This document shows positions 26,218 through 34,880 of a stretch of 64,000 bases of DNA, piece after piece (the first letter of the stretch is position 1; each line of letters begins with the position of its first letter). The stretch lies in assembly GCA_035380045.1 (NCBI GenBank), contig DAOSWM010000010.1, forward strand, positions 1-64,000, in the 5' to 3' direction. The notes beneath the pieces are model-generated. The model was not told the origin of the DNA. It searched no databases and worked only from the letters and a program-made list of their open reading frames with translations. This DNA comes from DAOSWM01 sp035380045. Lineage in GTDB: Bacteria; Bacteroidota; Bacteroidia; Bacteroidales; Tenuifilaceae. A program made the position numbers and the translations under genes.

Positions 26218-27027
26218 TTAAAATAGTATTACCGATGAAATTGCAATCAATCCAACTGCGGCACAGTAAATTGCAAACCATATTAGTTTCCCCTTTTTTA
26301 CAATAGAAATCATCCATTTACAAGCCATCAATCCGGTAACAAATGCAGCAATAAAGCCTACCGCTAGTACAAGGAAGTTTGGTTGGCCTATACTTGTCTC
26401 GGTGGAGGATGATAGCCCGTCAACCAAGCTCAAAAAATTTTCGCCAAGAATGGGGATTAGAACCATTAGGAATGAGAATCGTGCGACCTCTTCTTTTTTA
26501 ACGCCAAGAAGAAGACCAGCTGCAATGGTTGCTCCGGAACGTGAAATTCCGGGAAGTACTGCAACCGTTTGGGCAATTCCGATAATGAAGGCATGAATGA
26601 AACCAATTTTTTTCTCCCCCGATTTTCGGTAGTAGGCAAAACCAAGTAGCAATGCAGTAATTAGCAGCATGAATCCAACAATTAGGATAATGCTGGGTGA
26701 GTTGAAAATGACCTCAACGTTTTCTTTGAAGAAGAATCCGACAACAGCAATGGGAATCATTGATATGGCAATGGCCAAAATATACTTTGTTTCATCGTTC
26801 CAAGCGAAACGAAATAATCCGAGAAAAAGCGAAACGATATCTTTACGGAAAACAACCAGCGTGCTCAGAACGGTTGCGCCGTGAACAACCACCGTGAAAA
26901 GCAAATTGTCAGATGTTTCAACACCCAGCAGGTGCTTCCCAATTTCAAGATGCCCCGAGCTGCTTACAGGCAAAAACTCGGTTAGCCCCTGAACAATTCC
27001 AAGGATAATAGCTTCTATTAAACTCAT
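26218..27027 (-). CDS. uppP: Undecaprenyl-diphosphate phosphatase
   Basis: This 269-residue polytopic membrane protein of the BacA/UppP family recycles the undecaprenyl carrier by removing a phosphate, which supports peptidoglycan and polysaccharide export. The two active-site regions are LTEFLPVSSSGHLEIG and PGISRSGATIAAGLLLG. About eight helices are visible. It sits between the DUF3098 and truB genes with 23- and 3-base gaps, the usual Bacteroidota neighbourhood. Confidence 0.96.
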   Translation of the reverse strand: MSLIEAIILGIVQGLTEFLPVSSSGHLEIGKHLLGVETSDNLLFTVVVHGATVLSTLVVFRKDIVSLFLGLFRFAWNDETKYILAIAISMIPIAVVGFFFKENVEVIFNSPSIILIVGFMLLITALLLGFAYYRKSGEKKIGFIHAFIIGIAQTVAVLPGISRSGATIAAGLLLGVKKEEVARFSFLMVLIPILGENFLSLVDGLSSSTETSIGQPNFLVLAVGFIAAFVTGLMACKWMISIVKKGKLIWFAIYCAAVGLIAISSVILF

Positions 27028-27050
27028 TTTTAGATAAAAAGGTAGAGGGG

Positions 27051-27311
27051 TTATTCTTTTGGTTTTTTCATAATTGCATAAACCTCAAATATGAAACCGA
27101 ATAGAACAACTAACGGCGCCAGGGTAATTCTGCGGAAGCTGAAAATATCTTCGCTGAAAACATTCGGGTCGTCTGAACCCCCTCCAATCATAAGAATAAA
27201 ACCAAAAACAATTATGGCAAAGCCAATAATTAGCAACCTATAGTTTTCTTTCCCAAGGGGGAAAAGATTTATTTTTTCTGCTTCTTGCTGAGCTACACTT
27301 TTTTTTGTCAT
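27051..27311 (-). CDS. DUF3098 small membrane protein
   Basis: This 86-residue protein has two transmembrane segments, at about 26-44 and 62-80, around a short loop (GGGSDDPNVFSEDIFSFRRI). The glycine-rich first hairpin is the DUF3098 signature. It is found between ftsX and uppP in many Bacteroidota. Its function is unknown; linkage suggests envelope or division roles. Confidence 0.88.
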   Translation of the reverse strand: MTKKSVAQQEAEKINLFPLGKENYRLLIIGFAIIVFGFILMIGGGSDDPNVFSEDIFSFRRITLAPLVVLFGFIFEVYAIMKKPKE

Positions 27312-27333
27312 AGCATTATTTTCTTGAATGGTA

Positions 27334-28209
27334 TTAAAAGTAAAGATCGTCGGCTTTAAGCCTAAGGTACTTGTTTACTGCAAAGTATGTTGATGTGAAG
27401 TTTATTAAAATTCCTAGTATTAACACAATGCCAAAAATACCTCCCAGTAGTTCAACCTGCTGGAAGTTCAGCAGTTCATAGAACTCAGACTGAATGATGT
27501 ACACCAGTCCGCAAAGCAAACCAATGGCCAGCCCCGAGGCGTAAATTCCATGTCCAACACCTTTGGCAAGCAGCGGCTTGCGAATGAACCCCCAGGTTGC
27601 TCCAACCAGCTTCATGGTGTTAATTATGAAACGTTTTGAGTAAACCGAAAGTCGTATGGTGTTGTTTATTAGCACAATGGCTACGAAAAATAGTAGCGCG
27701 CTGAATAGCAAAATAATAGCACTTATCTTGCTAACGTTCTCGTTTATCAGGTTAACCAGCGACTTCTGGTAAAAAACCTCTTTAACTGGCCGAAGCGCCA
27801 TAAGTTCGTCCTCAATTTTGCGAATGCTGTCGGGGTTTGCGTAATCGGCCTTCAACTTCACTTCAATGGATGATGAGAGCGGGTTGTACCCGAGAAACCC
27901 AATGAAATCTTCTCCAAGTTCTTTCTGCAGCTCTGTGGCTGCAACTTCCTTTGATATGTACTCGGTTATGCGAACGTAGGGCGAGGCATCGAGGGTTTTT
28001 CGTAGGAAGTTGGCCTCAACCTCACGAACATCGTCGTGGAGAATAACCGAAAAACCAATATTTTCCTTAACAAAAACCGATAGCCTGTTTGCGTTAAAAA
28101 GAAGAAGCAGCAGAACGCCCAGCATGAATAGAACCAATGCGTTGCTTATAATTGAGGAGAGGTAGGAACTCCTCAGCCTCCATTTTGTACTTCTTTTTTC
28201 AGTTTTCAT
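27334..28209 (-). CDS. ftsX: Cell-division permease-like protein FtsX
   Basis: This 291-residue inner-membrane protein matches FtsX. It has a short cytoplasmic N-terminus, a first helix at about 20-42, a periplasmic domain (SVILHDDVREVEANFLRKTL) and three C-terminal helices containing IRLSVYSKRFIINTMKLVGA and WGFIRKPLL. With the FtsE ATPase, encoded elsewhere, it controls peptidoglycan hydrolases at division. It heads the ftsX-DUF3098-uppP-truB run and lies 51 bases after the YfhO gene. Confidence 0.93.
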   Translation of the reverse strand: MKTEKRSTKWRLRSSYLSSIISNALVLFMLGVLLLLLFNANRLSVFVKENIGFSVILHDDVREVEANFLRKTLDASPYVRITEYISKEVAATELQKELGEDFIGFLGYNPLSSSIEVKLKADYANPDSIRKIEDELMALRPVKEVFYQKSLVNLINENVSKISAIILLFSALLFFVAIVLINNTIRLSVYSKRFIINTMKLVGATWGFIRKPLLAKGVGHGIYASGLAIGLLCGLVYIIQSEFYELLNFQQVELLGGIFGIVLILGILINFTSTYFAVNKYLRLKADDLYF

Positions 28210-28260
28210 AATTCAGCTGCAAAGGTAGCTTAACAAAAGTAAAAACGAACGGCAAAACCG

Positions 28261-30693
28261 TTATTTTTTATTAATCAGAGGTTTAAAGTAGTCGAGAGCA
28301 ACCCATGCAAGCGTTACAACAATTAGCAGAAGCGATGAAACAAGGTCGATGGTGTAACCAGCATTGAACATTTTGGGCTTAAATTCGAAGGTAACTTCGT
28401 GCTTGCCTTCTGGGAGAATCATTGCGCGTAGAATGTAGTTAACCCTGAAGTGATCTGCTTTCTCCCCGTCAACGTAGGCAGTCCACCCTTTAGGGTAGTA
28501 AATATCAGAAAAAACGGTGAACCGCTCCGACGATGCTTTGTATTTGTAAGTTAACCTGTTGGCGCTGTAGGAGGTGAGTTCAATCAAATCGGTTGAGTCA
28601 ACCGGGGATAAACTTTCATTCGGAACGAATTCTGCAAACCTTCTATCAACAATGGCTTCCCTAGCAGGGTTGAAATTATTGAGGGCTTCAATCTCCTCGT
28701 CGGCGTTTTCAACCATACTGAATGAGTCAACAAACCATGCATTTCCAAGGGCTCCAGGATTTTGCATTGCAACAATGCTCTCTCCACGGCGAGCAATAAT
28801 GTACCTTGTGTTAAGCATATCGACAACCTTCGGATTCTGTTTTGATAAGTGATGATCGATAATTTCCTGGTAACGACGAAGTTTTGCTCCATGGTATCCT
28901 CCTAGCGACTTATGAAAGTACGATGTGTTCGCATCGTTAAATGTGCTAACAGTTAGGTTGAAGACCCTGAAGTATAGGGTAGTGTCGGCAAGAATTTGCT
29001 TGTCAGCATTGGTTGGAGTAAACGGAACTTCAACTCTGGTTATATTTTCAAAATTATCGTTGTTGAGGTAGCGGCGGTTAATTACCCACATGTCGGCAAC
29101 AATGAGCACGCCCAGAATGGCGATAAAGTAGGCTGGCTTAACTTTTTTGTACTGAAGCGCATAAATTGAACCTGCGCCAAGAAGCACAAAGGCGAGTGAA
29201 CGGATGGCGTCGGCACGAAGCAGCGCTGCGCGGTCGGTGCGGATAGCCCCGAAAAGTTCAGGTGGGTAGCCTGCCTGAATGTACATTTGGTCCATCTCGG
29301 CTTCGAAGTGAAATAGTGTACCGCCCATTAGGATGAAGAGCAAGCAGATTCCTCCAACAATTCCCAGCGACCACTTCAGCCCATTCATGAACCGTTCGTT
29401 GGTAAGCTCCCCATCATAAACCTGTTTCACGGCCATCATGCCCAGCAGGGGCATGGTAAACTCGGCGATATAGAGAATCATGGAAACTGTGCGGAACTTG
29501 TTGTAGCCGGGGAAGTAGTGCAGGAAGAAATCGGTTAACGGCATGAAGTTTTTGCCCCAGGCCAGCATAATTCCCAAAATGGTAACGCCTAGTATAGCCC
29601 ATTTAAACGATCCTTTAACAGTGAATAAACCTAGCATGAAAAGGAAAACCACAATGGCACCAATGTAAACCGGTCCCGATGTCATGGGTTGGGGTCCCCA
29701 GTAAACCGGTAAACTCTGAACAAGTTGACGGGCTTGTGCCTTGGGTACACCATTATCTTGAAGAAACTGGTAGGTGTGCGAATCGGTTCCCAGATCGCCC
29801 ATGGACGAACCGCCCATAAGGTTGGGAATTAGCATATTGAATGATTCAGCAATGCCGTAACTCCAGTCGGTTGCGTACTTCTTGTCGAGACCAGTGGTTC
29901 TGTCGTCCTCTCTCGATGTTAGCTCGGTTGCTCCCCGAATGGAGTCTTTTCCGTAGTCGTAGGTAAAGTATAGCCGCGAGAAGTTGGCTCCAAGAGCCAA
30001 AATACCAGCAATGGCAAGTACACCAATCGCTTTGCTAAACCTAATGTACTCCTTCCGAATAGCTGCATCAATAAAATACGCAATAGTCATTGCCACCATT
30101 ACGAAGCCGGCGTAGTAGGTAATTTGAACGTGACCAGCGTTAAGGTTCAAACCCAGGAAGAGTCCGAAAAGGGCAAGCCCTCCCAGGTATTTCCCCCGGA
30201 ACGCAAGAACCATTCCGGCAATCATTGGTGCCACGTAGCTTATGGCGTGGATTTTTGCATTATGCCCGGCTGCAATCACAATAAAAAAGTACGACGACAA
30301 ACCGTAGGCAAAGGCACCAACAATGCTAAGCCATGGGTTAACCCGCATTACCAGCATTAGAATGTAGAAGCCAAGTAGCGTAAAAAAGATGAAGCTGGCA
30401 GGTCGTTTCCCAAGCTGCAGAATATGATCGACAAAGGTAAGCTTATTCCCTTCGAACCGGGTTGATATAAGGTAGGCAGGCATTCCGCTAAACATGCTGT
30501 TGGTCCAAAGCGGCTCCTCGCCGGTTGCCTCACGGTAATCCATAATCTCTTTGGCCGAGCCCCTGAACTGTTCAATGTCGTGTTGCTTGAGGCCCTTGCC
30601 CTCAATTAAGGGCGAGAAGTAAGCGTAGGATGCAATGAAGAAAATTGCAACCGCAACGATATGAGGTAAACTTTGCTTAAAAAGTTGTTTCAT
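28261..30693 (-). CDS. YfhO-family membrane protein
   Basis: This 810-residue protein has a dozen or so transmembrane helices in its first 540 residues and one near the C-terminus, with an extracytoplasmic beta-rich domain from about 560 to 780. It matches the YfhO family (PF09586), whose fold is GT-C-like: the first loop holds GKGLKQHDIEQFRGSAKE, and the C-terminal domain contains LTYKYKASSERFTVFSDIYYPKGW read here in part (RFTVFSDIYYPKGW). YfhO in Bacillus helps glycosylate cell-wall polymers. Here a lipid-linked sugar transferase role is inference. A good promoter precedes it. Confidence 0.88.
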   Translation of the reverse strand: MKQLFKQSLPHIVAVAIFFIASYAYFSPLIEGKGLKQHDIEQFRGSAKEIMDYREATGEEPLWTNSMFSGMPAYLISTRFEGNKLTFVDHILQLGKRPASFIFFTLLGFYILMLVMRVNPWLSIVGAFAYGLSSYFFIVIAAGHNAKIHAISYVAPMIAGMVLAFRGKYLGGLALFGLFLGLNLNAGHVQITYYAGFVMVAMTIAYFIDAAIRKEYIRFSKAIGVLAIAGILALGANFSRLYFTYDYGKDSIRGATELTSREDDRTTGLDKKYATDWSYGIAESFNMLIPNLMGGSSMGDLGTDSHTYQFLQDNGVPKAQARQLVQSLPVYWGPQPMTSGPVYIGAIVVFLFMLGLFTVKGSFKWAILGVTILGIMLAWGKNFMPLTDFFLHYFPGYNKFRTVSMILYIAEFTMPLLGMMAVKQVYDGELTNERFMNGLKWSLGIVGGICLLFILMGGTLFHFEAEMDQMYIQAGYPPELFGAIRTDRAALLRADAIRSLAFVLLGAGSIYALQYKKVKPAYFIAILGVLIVADMWVINRRYLNNDNFENITRVEVPFTPTNADKQILADTTLYFRVFNLTVSTFNDANTSYFHKSLGGYHGAKLRRYQEIIDHHLSKQNPKVVDMLNTRYIIARRGESIVAMQNPGALGNAWFVDSFSMVENADEEIEALNNFNPAREAIVDRRFAEFVPNESLSPVDSTDLIELTSYSANRLTYKYKASSERFTVFSDIYYPKGWTAYVDGEKADHFRVNYILRAMILPEGKHEVTFEFKPKMFNAGYTIDLVSSLLLIVVTLAWVALDYFKPLINKK

Positions 30694-30721
30694 AACTCTT
30701 GTTTTTTAGTAAATGCAAGGT

Positions 30722-30754
30722 CAAAAATAGTGGTTTTTTGCTGGTTATGGCAAA
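30722..30754 (-). promoter_or_regulatory. Promoter of the YfhO gene
   Basis: On the minus strand TTTG (30754-30751) is followed after 21 bases by TATTTTTG (30729-30722), an exact match to both Bacteroidota boxes. The -7 box ends 28 bases before the ATG at 30693. Confidence 0.6.
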
Positions 30755-30802
30755 TTAGCATTGAAAAAAGAGCAAATTGAAAAGGTGCATGCCTGAATAG
30801 GC

Positions 30803-32347
30803 CTATTTGTTTGTTTGGGTTTCCCGGTTTATAACCAGCTCGCCAAGGTTCCTGCCGGTAAGGTGAAGCGGGGAAACCAGCTGCGAAATTCCGGCTTTGC
30901 GAAGCTCATCGGCCTCATCGTCGAAATAGCAGTAGGAATCAATTTGTCCACTGAATCCAAGTTCTCGAATTTTTTTTACAGCATTCACCTTTTCATCCAC
31001 TACGGGAAGGCAAATGCTTATGCCCTTTAGGTTGAAAATTGCGCAGTTCTTCCAGAAAGAGTTGTCGAGTGCATTTGCGTAAACAACCCTTCTGCCCTGA
31101 TTTCGGTGCTCAAGAATTACGTTCGGATCCGAATCGATGCCCAGTACACTTTTCCCCTGACTTTTAAGAAAGTCGTATGTTGAAGTACCGCACGTGCCCA
31201 TTCCAACAACCAGGAATTGAGTGTGCCCAATGCTTGATGGGAGGTGATCGGCTTGTTTGCTGTCGGGCTTTTCTACAGAAATGAACTTGAAGTACCGTTC
31301 AAAAATATCGCTTGCTTTTCGGCTAAAGGCACCCAGCAGGGTGAACGAAGCTGCAACCAGAAGAGCAATCATGCTTAGGAAATCCTGGCTCAGCAACCCT
31401 GCTGAAACAGCGCTTGCGCCAGCAATTAATCCAAACTCGCTGTAGCAGAAAAGCACCGATGAGCTCCAGAAAGCGGTTCGGTTCCTTAGTCCAAAAAATT
31501 TCACTGAGAAATAGTAGATAGCGCTTTTCAAAGGGAGCAATGCCATAAAAATTAGTGCAAACCACACCGCTTTTACCGATGGTAAGCCAAGCAACCCTAT
31601 TTGGAGGAAGAAGGCTACCAGAAGAATTTCTTTAAGGCTCCAGAGTAGCTTTCCAAGTTCGTCGGATTTTTTTTGTTCGGCTATTAGTATGCCAAAAACC
31701 AGGGCTCCCAGCTTATCGCTTAACCCAACTGTTTTAAAAATCCATGCTCCTGCAAATGCAAGCAAAACGCCAAAAACGAGCAGAAGCTCTCCATGGCCGG
31801 TTCGGTTTATTGCTGCTTTGAATACTGGGATTAGTAGCGGAAGGGCAAGTAGCGACAATGCCCAGTAACTTGGCTTATCAGCCCCACTAAATCCGAGCAG
31901 AACAACAGCCACAATATCCTGAATTATTAGAATTCCGATGGCAATACGCCCGTAGTACGAACCCAAATCGTCGTTATCGTCGAGAACTTTTGCTGCAATC
32001 ACAGTGCTTGAAAAGCTGAGGAGAATTCCAAGGTAAATGGAGCCCACAGGGCTAACGCCCAGCAAGAAGGCTAACGCTCCAAAAATAAACGAGTTGGCAG
32101 CAAGTGAAATGAAACCTCCGCCAATAATTACTGGGTTTAAAATATTTTTAAACTTTATTTTTAGGCCAACTGTAAATAGAAGAATCATTACCCCAAGGTC
32201 GGCAATGCTTTTCAGGGTATCGTTCCCTTCAATACCGAATGCAGCCAGCGTAAAGCCTGCAATAAGGTACCCAACCAGCGGCGGGAGCTTAATCGATTTT
32301 GCGAACAGCCCTAAAACGTATGCTGCAAGAATGTATAGGATTTCCAT
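30803..32347 (-). CDS. CPA2-family cation:proton antiporter with RCK domain
   Basis: This 514-residue inner-membrane protein has about twelve helices of the Na/H exchanger fold (PF00999) in residues 1-350, including LADLGVMILLFTVGLK and LSFSSTVIAAKVLDD. A cytoplasmic TrkA-N/RCK domain follows from about 375, with the nucleotide-binding motif LVVGMGTCGTSTYDF and the acidic residues of VLGIDSD. The layout resembles KefB or YbaL. Potassium or sodium efflux against protons is likely; the ion cannot be read. The gene is apparently alone. Confidence 0.91.
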   Translation of the reverse strand: MEILYILAAYVLGLFAKSIKLPPLVGYLIAGFTLAAFGIEGNDTLKSIADLGVMILLFTVGLKIKFKNILNPVIIGGGFISLAANSFIFGALAFLLGVSPVGSIYLGILLSFSSTVIAAKVLDDNDDLGSYYGRIAIGILIIQDIVAVVLLGFSGADKPSYWALSLLALPLLIPVFKAAINRTGHGELLLVFGVLLAFAGAWIFKTVGLSDKLGALVFGILIAEQKKSDELGKLLWSLKEILLVAFFLQIGLLGLPSVKAVWFALIFMALLPLKSAIYYFSVKFFGLRNRTAFWSSSVLFCYSEFGLIAGASAVSAGLLSQDFLSMIALLVAASFTLLGAFSRKASDIFERYFKFISVEKPDSKQADHLPSSIGHTQFLVVGMGTCGTSTYDFLKSQGKSVLGIDSDPNVILEHRNQGRRVVYANALDNSFWKNCAIFNLKGISICLPVVDEKVNAVKKIRELGFSGQIDSYCYFDDEADELRKAGISQLVSPLHLTGRNLGELVINRETQTNK

Positions 32348-32421
32348 TTTACAGATATCTTATTGATTCCTGTAAAAATAGCAACATTTTTTTACAATTA
32401 ATACTTGGGAGGTTGCGCTAG

Positions 32422-33492
32422 TTACATGTTAGCCAGAATACCTGCAATTCTTTCGGAAGCTTTCCCATTCCCGTAGAGGTTTACTGAGAAGTTGGGGTTC
32501 TTGCTTAGCATCGTTCTCCACGATTCGTAAATGTCCTCGATTCCAGGGTTGGCAAGTATGTTTACGCCATTTTCAACCAGCTCGGTCCATTCCGTCTCGG
32601 CGCGCATGGTAACGCAGGGCTTTTGGAAAAAGAAGGCTTCCTTCTGTAGTCCACCGCTATCGGTAATTACAAGCGCACAGCGCTTAAGTAGCTCAACCAT
32701 ATCGAAGTAGCCAACCGGGTCGATTACAGTGAATTTTGCCGGAACCGACTGCGATGCTACAATCTTTTTAGTTCGTGGGTGCAGTGGAACAATAACCTGC
32801 ATTTCGCTGTGGATTTTATTGAGCGACTCGATAATGCTTCGTAGCTTCGCTGCATCATCAGTGTTTTCCTGCCTGTGGAAGGTTGCCAGCACAAACTGCT
32901 TGTTCAAATTTAGCTGGTTTGCAACCTTCGATTTTTCTGCCGACCGCGCTCCGTAGTACATTGCAGCGTCCTGCATAACATCGCCGGTATTTTCAATGCG
33001 GCAGCTAAAATTTTGAAACCCTTCGTTGGTAAGATTTTGAACTGCGGTTTGGGTTGGGCAGAATAGGTAGTTCGAAATACGGTCGGTGAGAATCCTGTTT
33101 ATTTCTTCTGGCATTGCCATGTTGAACGAGCGTAAACCAGCTTCAACGTGAGCTACCGGAATGTGTAACTTCTGCGCTGCAAGCGCACCAGCAATGGTTG
33201 AGTTGGTGTCGCCGTAAACCATTAGCAGGTTGGGTTCTTCTTTCAGAAGAATTTGCTCAATGCCTTCCAGCATTCGTCCGGTCATAGCGCCGTGGTTCAG
33301 GCTGTTAATGTTGAGGTTGTAGTTGGGAACCGGAATCTCCATCTCATCGAAAAAAACCTGCGACATATTTTGGTCGAAGTGCTGGCCGGTGTGAAGAATA
33401 ATCTCCTCTAAACCAAATTCTTTTAGTTTCCGGCTTACTGCTGCGGCTTTAATAAACTGTGGGCGAGCACCCACAACGGTTAAAATTTTCAT
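32422..33492 (-). CDS. wecB: UDP-N-acetylglucosamine 2-epimerase (non-hydrolysing)
   Basis: This 356-residue cytoplasmic enzyme interconverts UDP-GlcNAc and UDP-ManNAc for surface polysaccharide synthesis. It opens with KILTVVGARPQFIKAAAV. VYGDTNSTIAGALAA, VAHVEAGLRSFNMAMPEEINR, and ITDSGGLQKEAFFFQKPCVT carry the family's catalytic acidic and histidine residues. Length is typical. It follows the glycosyltransferase gene by two bases, so they are one operon. Confidence 0.95.
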   Translation of the reverse strand: MKILTVVGARPQFIKAAAVSRKLKEFGLEEIILHTGQHFDQNMSQVFFDEMEIPVPNYNLNINSLNHGAMTGRMLEGIEQILLKEEPNLLMVYGDTNSTIAGALAAQKLHIPVAHVEAGLRSFNMAMPEEINRILTDRISNYLFCPTQTAVQNLTNEGFQNFSCRIENTGDVMQDAAMYYGARSAEKSKVANQLNLNKQFVLATFHRQENTDDAAKLRSIIESLNKIHSEMQVIVPLHPRTKKIVASQSVPAKFTVIDPVGYFDMVELLKRCALVITDSGGLQKEAFFFQKPCVTMRAETEWTELVENGVNILANPGIEDIYESWRTMLSKNPNFSVNLYGNGKASERIAGILANM

Positions 33493-33494
33493 GT

Positions 33495-34802
33495 TTACTT
33501 TTTTTCTGCCGTTATTTCGTTAAGCAAAATAGCTATTCGTTGTGTGAGCGAACGGCGCGAATACTTTTCAATATTCTGCGGGTTGAATTCTTCCCAATCC
33601 TTTTGATACCAGTCCCACAGTTTTAGCAACCCTTCTTCAACTCGGGAACTGCTGTCGAACGGAACAAAAACTCCCGAACTGGTTGAGTTAACTAGCAATT
33701 CAACGTCGCCACCTGACGGACCCAGCGCAAGTATTGGCCGCTTGGCGGCCAGGTACTCGAAAACTTTTCCGGTAAGAATGCTCCGGGCGTTAGGGCTATT
33801 ATTCACCAGCAGCAGAAGTACCTGCGATTCCTGCTGGTAATTAACAGTATCGTTGTGTGAAAGGTAACCTGTAAACTCGCAAAATTCAGAAAGTTGGTAT
33901 TTTTTTAGGGATTCAATAACCGTTGCATCAACCTGCCCAACGAATCTTAACTTTAGCTTTTCAGCAAATTTCGGGTTGCTTTGAGCGATTTTTCCGATGC
34001 TTTCCCACAGCAGATTGCAGTTGCGGTTTGCTGTTAGCGTGCCAACGTGGGTTATTGAAAAATGCTGGTCAAGGGTTGATGTTGATTCCTCAAAATCTTT
34101 TTCGTCGTAACCATTTTCAACCACTTCAATTCTTTTAGCGCCAAGTTCCTTGAATTCAGGTTTACTCCCGGGAGTTACTGTTACTGTGCAATCAGCAGTG
34201 CTAAGCACAGATTTTTCCAATCTCTTATGACGCCTTACTGCGTGAGCAGAGGGATTCAGGTCGTTAAAAAAATCGATGTTTGTCCACGGATCCCGGAAAT
34301 CGGCAAGCCAGGGGAAGCCTGTTTTTTTTGCAACCCTTTTCGCAATAAGGTGCGTTGAGTGTGGCGGGCCGGTTGAAACAATGGCATCAACCGAATTGCT
34401 TAGTAAATATTTTACCAGAAATTTTGCTGAGGGACGAATCCAGAACATGCGGGCATCGGGGATAAAAATATTTCCCCGAATCCAGATTGCAAGTTTATTT
34501 GCAAAACTCCATTTCGACTTTCCCTGCGAAGATAATCCGGCGCCAAACTTTTGGTTTTTTCTTCCGGTAAAAATCCTAAAAAGTGAGTATGGTTCCCAAA
34601 CAGTTTTTCTTAAAACTTCAATACCTTCAGGAACTTCCTTTAATAGATTCTCATCGTAACCGGGCGCTTCGGCCTTTTCGGCGGTGTAAATTACTGGTTC
34701 CCAACCAAACTCGCGGAGGTACTTGGTGAACTTCAACCAGCGCTGTACCCCGCTACCACCAGCAGGTGGCCAGTAGTATGTTATGATTAGGACTTTGGGC
34801 AT
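33495..34802 (-). CDS. Family 4-type glycosyltransferase
   Basis: This 435-residue cytoplasmic protein has a GT-B fold. The N-terminal half begins with VLIITYYWPPAGGSGVQRWLK and contains IVSTGPPHSTHLIAKR. The C-terminal half has THVGTLTANRNCNLLW and EYLAAKRPILALGPSGGDVELL, with the conserved glutamate region before it. It precedes wecB by two bases. It likely transfers a sugar to a lipid-linked glycan, perhaps one made with the WecB product; the acceptor is not known. Confidence 0.9.
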   Translation of the reverse strand: MPKVLIITYYWPPAGGSGVQRWLKFTKYLREFGWEPVIYTAEKAEAPGYDENLLKEVPEGIEVLRKTVWEPYSLFRIFTGRKNQKFGAGLSSQGKSKWSFANKLAIWIRGNIFIPDARMFWIRPSAKFLVKYLLSNSVDAIVSTGPPHSTHLIAKRVAKKTGFPWLADFRDPWTNIDFFNDLNPSAHAVRRHKRLEKSVLSTADCTVTVTPGSKPEFKELGAKRIEVVENGYDEKDFEESTSTLDQHFSITHVGTLTANRNCNLLWESIGKIAQSNPKFAEKLKLRFVGQVDATVIESLKKYQLSEFCEFTGYLSHNDTVNYQQESQVLLLLVNNSPNARSILTGKVFEYLAAKRPILALGPSGGDVELLVNSTSSGVFVPFDSSSRVEEGLLKLWDWYQKDWEEFNPQNIEKYSRRSLTQRIAILLNEITAEKK

Positions 34803-34808
34803 CTTTTT

Positions 34809-34880
34809 CAGTCTTCAGTCTTCAGTCTACAGTTCTCAGTCTACAGTCCACAGTCTGCCGACTGCCAACTGCCCACTGCA
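34809..34880. repeat. Degenerate CAGTC-type repeat tract
   Basis: This 72-base intergenic tract is built of imperfect copies of CAGTCTACAGT and CAGTCTTCAGT, decaying to GACTGCCAACTGCCCACTG at its far end. It fills almost the whole gap between the glyS stop and the glycosyltransferase start. It codes for nothing and lacks CRISPR spacing. Similar GACTG-rich tracts occur between genes in other Bacteroidota, to my recollection. Confidence 0.75.

Noticed and set aside
34809..34880. A CRISPR array
   Set aside because: The repeats are short, imperfect and back to back, with no unique spacers and no cas genes nearby.
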